A stretch of 16,081 nucleotides of DNA. Source: Candidatus Onthomorpha intestinigallinarum (lineage in GTDB: Bacteria > Bacteroidota > Bacteroidia > Bacteroidales > P3). A program made the translations under genes and the position numbers. The stretch spans positions 1-16,081 of the forward strand of contig DXGG01000137.1 in the NCBI GenBank assembly GCA_019114015.1, given 5' to 3'. The first letter of the stretch is position 1. Each line of letters opens with the position of its first letter. Shown in pieces: positions 7,457 to 13,875 of the stretch. A model generated the notes under the pieces. The model was not told the origin of the DNA. It saw nothing but the letters and a program-made list of their open reading frames with translations, and did not search any database.

Positions 7457-8719
7457 TCACGGCTGATAAGTCACGCTCGAGAATCCTATGAAACTGTCAT
7501 AGTTGTCTCCCAAATTGCGGTAGTACACGAAAACATTGTACCTGTTGTTAGTCTCGCTGTGATTGCCTTCAACGCTGCGGTACTGTCCGACAACCGTATT
7601 GTGAGGACGATAAAGTATCTGATAATTGTAATATCCCTGCTTGAGAAGCATCCTTAGTACATACATGCCCAAATCGGAATCGAAGTTGAACTTGTTCAAT
7701 TCACTCATCCTCCAGTCGCTCATTTCACCCACCGCATAATAACTGCCCTCAAGCGAAATCGGCAATGGAAGATAAAAATACACCCATGCGTAATCGCTGC
7801 CCAAAGCAGGCGTTTCCCCCACATCATTGCGTATGTAATACGCTCCGTCTATGTCTCCGTAAAACACATAGGGAGACTTGTCCTTCACAATTTCCTTCTT
7901 AAGCCTTACTATGTTCTCTCCTCCGAGAAAATCCATGTTTTCGACGTAAGAAGAACGCGTCCGAAGGGATGTGAAGTCGAAATTGCGGAACACGTTTCCC
8001 GCTTCAAATACGTTTTGCGGGAAATAACTGTACACCAGTTCCACACCTCTGCTTTCCTTTAGCGGAAGGAATCTCATATTGTCCGTCCTGCCGTTCTGCT
8101 GCACAGCAACCTTTATGTTCGTCTGCGGATTGTTGAAGGTCAATCCGTCTTTTGAAATGACGAACACGTCTATTTCCTGGGAATTATCCCGCAATGACGG
8201 TTCTCTTGCCTGCATAACGTTTACGGACACTCCCGCCATATCGTCCATACAGTAGAACCTTCGCGTGAACACCACGTTTTCAGGCTCTCCCTCGCGAAAG
8301 ACCTTAAGGATATAGTTTCCGCTTTTCATCAGTCTGGTGTTCGAATTGGGTATTTTCTGTTCGTAATGAACGTAACGCTGTATGGTGTTTATCGAATTGG
8401 CATAGTTCTCTATCAAGGCCGTTTCAAAACCGTCTATGTATTCATAAGGCTGCAGTTCGCTTTGAGTCCAGTCGCTGTTGCAATGGACGAATGTATATTC
8501 GAATCTGTTTGTCTGTTCGGTAAGTTCGTCGAAACTGAGCACAAGACCTTCGGATTGGTTCACATTCACTATCGGAATGGAAAATTCCGCATCAGGGTTT
8601 TCCAGTTTGACGGTTTTGACAAGCGGGGAATAAATCATGTCGCTCCAAACGAACTGAGCGTAAATCGTATTTACGCTCAGTAATATGGAAAGCAAAAAAA
8701 ACTTCTTCATAATTTTCAT
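7457..8719 (-). CDS. Type IX secretion system plug protein (DUF5103 family)
   Basis: The 420-residue protein belongs to the family formerly called DUF5103, now the T9SS plug family. Evidence: after a signal peptide (ending TIYAQ) the N-terminal domain contains FSIPIVNVNQSEGLVLSFDE, then FEYTFVHCNSDWTQSELQPY and EYIDGFE, then the HYEQKIPNSNTRLMKSGNY strand set; these are the family's diagnostic blocks. The middle holds FRRFYC-like and QAREPSLRDNSQEIDVFV segments, and the C-terminal third has an E-set-like fold around GEMSDWR...GYYNYQILY. In Flavobacterium johnsoniae the family member closes the periplasmic end of the SprA (Sov) translocon when no cargo is passing. The ATG at 8719 directly abuts the upstream stop codon; an in-frame ATG at 8710 would give a more standard MKKFF signal peptide and is an equally good start. 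No other translocon gene is in the window. Confidence 0.9.
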   Translation of the reverse strand: MKIMKKFFLLSILLSVNTIYAQFVWSDMIYSPLVKTVKLENPDAEFSIPIVNVNQSEGLVLSFDELTEQTNRFEYTFVHCNSDWTQSELQPYEYIDGFETALIENYANSINTIQRYVHYEQKIPNSNTRLMKSGNYILKVFREGEPENVVFTRRFYCMDDMAGVSVNVMQAREPSLRDNSQEIDVFVISKDGLTFNNPQTNIKVAVQQNGRTDNMRFLPLKESRGVELVYSYFPQNVFEAGNVFRNFDFTSLRTRSSYVENMDFLGGENIVRLKKEIVKDKSPYVFYGDIDGAYYIRNDVGETPALGSDYAWVYFYLPLPISLEGSYYAVGEMSDWRMSELNKFNFDSDLGMYVLRMLLKQGYYNYQILYRPHNTVVGQYRSVEGNHSETNNRYNVFVYYRNLGDNYDSFIGFSSVTYQP

Positions 8720-10108
8720 TTATGACATTTGTTCTTCTATTTCTGCAACGGTCTTAGGGATATATTTACCCAAAAGCCTGCATCCGTCCCTTGTTACAAG
8801 AAGGTCGTCCTCTATACGTATGCCTCCGAAATCCTTGTACTTCTCAAGCATGTCGTAATTGATGAAATCACTGCACTTGTTCTCGCTTCTCCATTTGTCT
8901 ATCAGCGCAGGAATGAAATAACATCCCGGTTCGTTGGTAATCACAAAGCCTTCCTGCAATTCTCTTCCAAGACGCAAAGAGGACAGACCGAACTGTGTGG
9001 AGCGTATGTTTTTCTTATCGTATCCCACATAGTTCTCTCCGTAATTTTCCATGTCGTGTACGTCCAGTCCCATCATGTGTCCCAAACCGTGAGGCATGAA
9101 AAGACCCATCGTTCCGCAGTTTACCGCGTCCTGAATGTTGCCTTTGATCAGTCCCAACTCCTTAAGGGCTGAGCCAAGTCTGGTAACGGCCGCAAGATGT
9201 ATGTCCGAATATTTCACGCCCGGCTTGACCAATGTAGGAACCAAAGTTTGAGCGGAAAGGACAGCCTCGTATATGTCTTTCTGACGGGAAGAGAACTTTC
9301 CGCCCACAGGAACAGAACGAGTTATGTCCGAACAGTATCCCATCGGATTCTCGCAACCTGCATCCGAAACAATCATCCTTCCCTTTCTTATCTGCAACGA
9401 ATGGTCGTGACCGTGCAATATCTCCCCGTGAGTTGTCAATATGATAGGGAAAGACACCGGACCGCCGCCCGCAAGGGCTATACCCTCCATTTTTCCAGCT
9501 ATTTCATATTCGTAGGTTCCTTCAACGGCAGCCATCTTCATCATTGTGGTGTGCATAATGTAGGCATTGTCTATAGCCTTTTCTATTTCCGCCACCTCAA
9601 TGTCGGATTTTATGGAACGCTGTTTCACGCATGCTCCTATCAACTCAACGGACACATAGGCCTTTACGTATTCCTTGTCTATATGCAGCAGTTCCGCGAT
9701 GAAATTCACGTTTTCCGCCCTGTAAAGAGGAACGAAGTGTACCTTTCTTCCCGCAAATACCGCATCATCAACAAGTTTACGCAAATCCTTTATACTTCCG
9801 CTGTTTTCTACTCCCGCTTCCAACGCCCTGTCGTGAATGCTCGGAACAGGTCCTGTCCAGATTATGTCCTCCATGTCCACATCTTCTCCGAACAGATATT
9901 CCCTTGCATTGTCTATGTCTATGACTCCCACAAGGTTTTGCAGGTCATGACCGAAAAAATATCTGAAAGTACTGTCCTGTCTGAACGTATAGGTATTGGC
10001 AGGATAGTTAAAGGGGCTGTCACCGTTGCCCAATATGAGAATCAAACCGTTTTTCACGTCTTTCAACAACTGTTGACGACGTGCGACATAAACTTCTTTA
10101 CTAAACAT
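8720..10108 (-). CDS. Xaa-Pro aminopeptidase (M24B, aminopeptidase P family)
   Basis: This 462-residue cytoplasmic enzyme removes N-terminal residues preceding proline. An N-terminal AMP_N domain (about 1-135; NYPANTYTFRQDSTFRYFFG, YLFGEDVDMEDIIWTG) precedes the pita-bread catalytic domain. All five metal ligands of the M24 family are visible: D249 (SDAG), D261 (SDITRS), H344 (PHGLGHMMG), E393 (TNEPGCYF) and E433 (GIRIEDD), together with H232/H234-type HGHDH. Length and motifs are complete, so it should be an active di-metal enzyme. It lies 18 nt downstream of the stomatin-tail protein gene and its stop codon abuts the plug gene's start, so the two are probably translationally coupled. Whether it is closer to PepP or PepQ cannot be settled by eye. 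Confidence 0.93.
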   Translation of the reverse strand: MFSKEVYVARRQQLLKDVKNGLILILGNGDSPFNYPANTYTFRQDSTFRYFFGHDLQNLVGVIDIDNAREYLFGEDVDMEDIIWTGPVPSIHDRALEAGVENSGSIKDLRKLVDDAVFAGRKVHFVPLYRAENVNFIAELLHIDKEYVKAYVSVELIGACVKQRSIKSDIEVAEIEKAIDNAYIMHTTMMKMAAVEGTYEYEIAGKMEGIALAGGGPVSFPIILTTHGEILHGHDHSLQIRKGRMIVSDAGCENPMGYCSDITRSVPVGGKFSSRQKDIYEAVLSAQTLVPTLVKPGVKYSDIHLAAVTRLGSALKELGLIKGNIQDAVNCGTMGLFMPHGLGHMMGLDVHDMENYGENYVGYDKKNIRSTQFGLSSLRLGRELQEGFVITNEPGCYFIPALIDKWRSENKCSDFINYDMLEKYKDFGGIRIEDDLLVTRDGCRLLGKYIPKTVAEIEEQMS

Positions 10109-10126
10109 AACGCTTCAAAATTTTCT

Positions 10127-10531
10127 TCATTCGGACTTGATAAGGTTATTTCTTTTTCCTGCTTCGAGAATCGGAAGATTCGCTTCGGTAGGAATGTAAA
10201 TAACGGTCTTTTCATTAAGATTGCTTTGATTCCTTACCCAAAGATACTGTATGTATGTTGGTGTAAGTGTTCCGTTTTCTATCTTTATGGCTTCGGCCGC
10301 TCCTTTTGCCCTCTCGATTTCAGCCTTGGCATTAAGCTTTTCCGCTTCAAGATTGGCTCTTGCCTCCTCCACCTTTATTCTTCTGTTCTGTTCGGCTTCG
10401 GCAAGCTGAGCCTTGCCCCTCATCTCCTGACTCCAAACCCTGTATATGGGCATTCCGAACATCAATATGCCGACAAAGGCAACCAAAACGACCAAAGAAA
10501 TCACAATATGTTTGGGTTTAATGCTATACAT
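10127..10531 (-). CDS. Short membrane-anchored coiled-coil protein resembling an SPFH-protein tail
   Basis: The 134-residue product has one N-terminal membrane helix (about 9-28, IVISLVVLVAFVGILMFGMP), then a charged Ala/Glu-rich coiled coil (about 36-83, with EEARANLEAEKLNAKAEIER), then a conserved-looking tail LTPTYIQYLWVRNQ (89-102) and VIYIPTEANLPILEA. The coiled coil plus tail resembles the C-terminal part of prohibitin/HflC/HflK-like proteins, but the roughly 150-residue SPFH domain that normally sits between membrane anchor and coiled coil is absent. It would sit in the inner membrane, possibly oligomerising or interacting with a membrane protease; its function is unknown. It is embedded 12 nt after pepD and 18 nt before the aminopeptidase gene, so it is very likely co-transcribed with both. 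Confidence 0.78.
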   Translation of the reverse strand: MYSIKPKHIVISLVVLVAFVGILMFGMPIYRVWSQEMRGKAQLAEAEQNRRIKVEEARANLEAEKLNAKAEIERAKGAAEAIKIENGTLTPTYIQYLWVRNQSNLNEKTVIYIPTEANLPILEAGKRNNLIKSE

Positions 10532-10543
10532 ATCCTATAAAAT

Positions 10544-11998
10544 TTAAATGTTCTTCAATATCGCCAAAGTGTGACGCCAAAACAAATCAACGGTTGATAT
10601 TTCCAGCCGTTCATCAGGAGAATGCACTCCTCTAAGAGTAGGACCGTATGAAATCATGTCCATTCCCGCATACTTCTCTCCTATCAAGCCGCATTCCAAT
10701 CCTGCATGTATTGCCCTGACAACCGGTTTCTTGCCGAAGAGTTCCTCATAGGTCTCAACGGCTACCTTCAACACCCTGCTGTCCGTGTTGGGCGCCCAGC
10801 CCGGATAGCCGTCTCCATGTTCCACTTCTGCTCCTGCCAAACGGAAACAAGCCTCCACCCTGCAGGCTGCGGCATATTTGGCACTCTCTACCGAAGAACG
10901 CTGCGATGTTGTAATGAATATGTGATCCTCCTTCATCTTCACCGATGCCAGATTGGTGGATGTCTCGACAAAGTTGGGAATCTCCCTGCTCATTGCCAAA
11001 ACTCCGTGAGGACATGCGTACAAAACATTCAACAGATTCTCCTGTGTCTTTGCGTCAATCACGAAATCAGGTTTGTCCTCCTCCTGAAGAACAACACTCA
11101 AATCAGGTTCAGTGCTGCGGAACTCATACTTGAAATCCTTCTCGAAACAACTTACCGTTTCCTTTACCGTTTCCGCCTTGTCAGCCTCAACTACAAATAC
11201 GGCGAAAGCCTCACGGGCTATGGCATTTCTCAGGTTGCCTCCGTCAAAACAAGACAAACGCATGTTCATTTTTTTGTCCAACGACCACAAAATACGGTTC
11301 AACAACTTGTTGGCGCAGGCAAGACCCTTGTTTATGTCGTCTCCGGAATGTCCACCCTTAAGTCCCTTGACTGTAATCCTGAAAGCCTTTGAATAAGGTG
11401 CGGACTCCTTTTTGTAGAACAAGCGTGCAACGGTGTCTATACCTCCCGCACAACCTATGAACATCTCTCCCTCGTCTTCAGAATCAAGATTAAGCAATAT
11501 GCGGCTTTTAAGCACATCTCCACCCAAAGCGTTGGCTCCTGTAAGACCCGTTTCCTCGTCAACGGTAAAAAGACACTCTATCGGGCCATGCTCAATCTCC
11601 TTGCTGTCCAGCACAGCCAGACACGCTGCAACCCCTATGCCGTCATCCGCACCCAGGGTCGTTCCGTCTGCCTTAAGCCATCCGTCCTCTATTCTTGGCA
11701 CTATCGCATCCTTGTAAAAATCGAACTCCTTGTCACTGTTTTTCTCGCAAACCATGTCCATGTGTGCCTGCAAGCATACCCAAGGCTTGTGTTCCATACC
11801 AGTGGTCGCCTGCTTGCGAATGATTACATTGCCGACAGAATCCCTCTCATGCTCCAATCCCCTCTCTTCAGCCCATTTCACCAAATAATCCGACATCTGT
11901 CCCTCATGCTTCGAAGGACGCGGAATAGACAATATTTCCCCGAAAAACCTGAATATACCCTTTGGCTCCAAATTTTCCAAAACAGAATTGTTTGACAT
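10544..11998 (-). CDS. pepD: Aminoacyl-histidine dipeptidase / beta-Ala-Xaa dipeptidase (M20C, PepD)
   Basis: This 484-residue cytoplasmic zinc peptidase hydrolyses Xaa-His and other dipeptides. The di-zinc site is intact: H79 and D81 (AHMDMVC), D118 (GADDGIG), the catalytic pair E148-E149 (VDEETGLTGA), D172 (LNLDSEDEG) and H459 (GVHSPDERL). A lid domain lies between about 185 and 385 with KGGHSGDDI. The length equals the usual PepD size (about 480-485). The frame extends to 12085, but the extra residues fall over the promoter region and MSNNSVLENLEPKGIFRFF is the normal family N-terminus, so I start it at 11998. It is the first gene of the leftward operon, with a -7 element about 60 nt upstream, divergent from dapB. 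Confidence 0.95.
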   Translation of the reverse strand: MSNNSVLENLEPKGIFRFFGEILSIPRPSKHEGQMSDYLVKWAEERGLEHERDSVGNVIIRKQATTGMEHKPWVCLQAHMDMVCEKNSDKEFDFYKDAIVPRIEDGWLKADGTTLGADDGIGVAACLAVLDSKEIEHGPIECLFTVDEETGLTGANALGGDVLKSRILLNLDSEDEGEMFIGCAGGIDTVARLFYKKESAPYSKAFRITVKGLKGGHSGDDINKGLACANKLLNRILWSLDKKMNMRLSCFDGGNLRNAIAREAFAVFVVEADKAETVKETVSCFEKDFKYEFRSTEPDLSVVLQEEDKPDFVIDAKTQENLLNVLYACPHGVLAMSREIPNFVETSTNLASVKMKEDHIFITTSQRSSVESAKYAAACRVEACFRLAGAEVEHGDGYPGWAPNTDSRVLKVAVETYEELFGKKPVVRAIHAGLECGLIGEKYAGMDMISYGPTLRGVHSPDERLEISTVDLFWRHTLAILKNI

Positions 11999-12059
11999 AC
12001 TCAATATATTTTTTGTGATTTTCCAATGCAATCCGCTTAAATATGCATTAAACGTGTGA

Positions 12060-12067
12060 CAAAGGTA
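12060..12067 (-). promoter_or_regulatory. Probable -7 element for pepD and the leftward operon
   Basis: On the minus strand this reads TACCTTTG, a match to TAnnTTTG. It is about 60 nt upstream of the pepD start, leaving a leader of roughly 50 nt. A second overlapping-region candidate, TAATTTTG, lies at 12068-12075. No well-placed -33 TTTG is seen for either, so the assignment rests on the -7 match and the position between divergent genes. Confidence 0.45.
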
Positions 12068-12106
12068 CAAAATTATGGCGAACAATCGGAAAAAAGAAAG
12101 GGTAAA

Positions 12107-12139
12107 TTTGTAAAAAACAAAATTATTGAATTAACTTTG
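12107..12139 (+). promoter_or_regulatory. Promoter (-33/-7) of the dapB operon
   Basis: TTTG at 12107-12110 and TAACTTTG at 12132-12139 are separated by 21 nt and match the Bacteroidota -33 (TTTG) and -7 (TAnnTTTG) elements. Transcription would start around 12145-12148, giving a leader of about 25 nt before the dapB ATG. Just before the ATG the sequence is GAGGA, but only 1 nt away, too close for a conventional Shine-Dalgarno; weak reliance on such sites is usual in this phylum. Confidence 0.65.
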
Positions 12140-12171
12140 CAGGGTTTGAACGAGAAAAAAACTTTGAGGAA

Positions 12172-12897
12172 ATGCGAATACTTATAACAGGCTACGGCAA
12201 GATGGGAAAAATGGTTGAAGAACTTGCCACAAAGGAACATATTGAAATAGCCGGAATAATAGACTCCAAAAATGACTGGACAAAACTTGACATAAGAAAC
12301 GAAAACGGCATCAATGATATTACGGCCATTGATTTTTCGACACCTTCTTCGGTTTTGGACAACATAGAGCAGGCATGGAAACGCAATATTCCTATAGTTG
12401 TGGGCACCACAGGCTGGTATGACCATATGGATGAGATAAGAAAAGAATGCCTGCAAAGAGGCAAGACCCTTTTCTGGGCATCCAATTTCTCAATAGGGGT
12501 ATTTCTTTTCGACAAAGTCAACGCCTGTCTTGCCTCCATGATGAAAGACTTCGGGCAATACAATCCATCCATCACCGAGATTCACCACATACACAAGCTC
12601 GACGCACCCTCAGGAACAGCCATTTCCCTTGCACGGACACTGATTGAGAACTGTCCGCGTAAAAGACAATGGAAAAAAGGACAAAACAATCAAAGCGATA
12701 TACTGGACATAAACTCGATAAGAGAAGGCGAAGTATGCGGAACGCACATAATAAACTACTCGTCCCCGGTAGATGAGATAGAAATAAAGCATTGTGCGAA
12801 GAACCGTCAGGGCTTTGCATTGGGTGCACTGACGGCTGCCAGATGGATACAAAACAAAAAAGGATTCTTCACAATGTCAGACATGATTCAAATATAA
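12172..12897 (+). CDS. dapB: 4-hydroxy-tetrahydrodipicolinate reductase (DapB)
   Basis: This 241-residue cytoplasmic enzyme reduces the dipicolinate intermediate with NAD(P)H in the diaminopimelate/lysine pathway, which also feeds peptidoglycan. The N-terminal Rossmann fold shows GYGKMGKM (7-14), DFSTPSS (54-60) and GTTGW (78-82); the C-terminal substrate domain shows SNFSIGV and the signature EIHHIHKLDAPSGTA (136-150) with the catalytic His138 and Lys142, and ends GALTAARWIQNKKGFFTM. It is slightly shorter than the E. coli enzyme (273), as is common in Bacteroidota. It is first in the rightward operon behind a recognisable promoter, 14 nt ahead of the sugar kinase gene. No other lysine gene is in the window. 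Confidence 0.96.
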   Translation: MRILITGYGKMGKMVEELATKEHIEIAGIIDSKNDWTKLDIRNENGINDITAIDFSTPSSVLDNIEQAWKRNIPIVVGTTGWYDHMDEIRKECLQRGKTLFWASNFSIGVFLFDKVNACLASMMKDFGQYNPSITEIHHIHKLDAPSGTAISLARTLIENCPRKRQWKKGQNNQSDILDINSIREGEVCGTHIINYSSPVDEIEIKHCAKNRQGFALGALTAARWIQNKKGFFTMSDMIQI

Positions 12898-12911
12898 AAA
12901 GGCATAAAGAC

Positions 12912-13871
12912 ATGAAGTACTCGATAGGTGTGGATATGGGCGGAACCAACACATCCATAGGATTGGTTGACGAAAACGGAAACCTTATTGTGAAAAGCAA
13001 TTTCAAGACAACCGATTACCCCGTATTGGAAGATTTCCTCACAGAGCTTGTAAAACACATTTGCTCTGCAAGCGAAAAATGTGAAAACATTGATGAGATA
13101 GCTGGTGTGGGAATAGGGACTCCCAACGGCAACTACTACAAAGGCACGATAGAGCTTGCACCCAATCTACCCTTCAAGGGAGTGATACAGATAAAGAAAA
13201 TACTGGAAATACTGCTTATAAACCATGGTCTTAACCTCAGGGTAAAGGTGACGAACGATGCAAATGCCGCAGGCATGGGCGAGATGATGTACGGAGCGGC
13301 CAAGGGAATAAAAAACTTCGTGATGATAACACTCGGAACAGGCGTGGGAAGTGCGATAATAGTTGACGGCAAGATGGTATACGGCTCAGACGGTTTTGCC
13401 GGAGAGGTAGGCCATACGATAATATTCCCTGACGGACGGTCCTGCGGTTGCGGACGCAAAGGCTGTCTTGAGACCTATTCCTCTGCAACAGGCATACGCC
13501 GCACCGCACTGGAACTGCTGCACTCCACATCCAAACCTTCTCTACTAAGAAACCTTGAGGAAGAAGAAATAAACGGAAAAACCATTAGTGAAGCTGCAGG
13601 ACAAAACGATGCCCTCGCATTGGAATGCATAGACTTCACGGCAAGGATACTTTCCATTGGCCTTGCAAACACGGTGGCCGTAACATCGCCCGAGAAGATA
13701 GTGATAGCAGGTGGTCTAAGCAAGGCCGGAGAACTGCTGTTGAAACCTTTGCGGACATATTTCGAGCAAAACCTCTATCCGGTTTTCAGAAACAAAGTGT
13801 CGATAGAGCTTTCCAAACTGGACGACAACAATGCCGCAATACTCGGAGCAGCGGCCCTAAGCTTTGAATAG
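12912..13871 (+). CDS. ROK-family sugar kinase (glucokinase-like)
   Basis: The 319-residue protein is a complete ROK kinase: ATP-binding DMGGTNTSIGL (8-18), the catalytic base Asp116 in TNDANAAGMGE, the phosphate loop LGTGVGSAI, and the ROK signature with its zinc site His168, Cys178, Cys180 and Cys185 (EVGH...PDGRSCGCGRKGCLE). E165, H168 and E187 are the residues that contact the sugar in family members. It has no N-terminal helix-turn-helix, so it is a kinase rather than a ROK repressor. The substrate is probably glucose, but N-acetylglucosamine or mannose cannot be excluded. The frame is open from 12792 inside dapB; the conserved start MKYSIGVDMGGT fixes it at 12912, 9 nt after AAAAAGG. 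It lies 14 nt after dapB and 4 nt before the beta-mannosidase gene. Confidence 0.93.
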   Translation: MKYSIGVDMGGTNTSIGLVDENGNLIVKSNFKTTDYPVLEDFLTELVKHICSASEKCENIDEIAGVGIGTPNGNYYKGTIELAPNLPFKGVIQIKKILEILLINHGLNLRVKVTNDANAAGMGEMMYGAAKGIKNFVMITLGTGVGSAIIVDGKMVYGSDGFAGEVGHTIIFPDGRSCGCGRKGCLETYSSATGIRRTALELLHSTSKPSLLRNLEEEEINGKTISEAAGQNDALALECIDFTARILSIGLANTVAVTSPEKIVIAGGLSKAGELLLKPLRTYFEQNLYPVFRNKVSIELSKLDDNNAAILGAAALSFE

Positions 13872-13875
13872 AAAC

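Noticed and set aside
9197..10540. 447-codon open frame on the plus strand
   Set aside because: It lies wholly antisense to the aminopeptidase and the coiled-coil protein genes, both of which have clear family motifs. Its translation shows no recognisable domain and is rich in Cys, Tyr and His as expected from a reversed reading of coding DNA.
11999..12085. Possible 29-residue N-terminal extension of PepD
   Set aside because: It covers the promoter element, and the known family N-terminus begins at the ATG at 11998, giving the usual 484-residue length.
12792..12911. Possible 40-residue extension of the ROK kinase overlapping dapB
   Set aside because: It is out of frame within dapB, lacks similarity to kinases, and the ATP-binding motif begins immediately after the ATG at 12912, as in the family.
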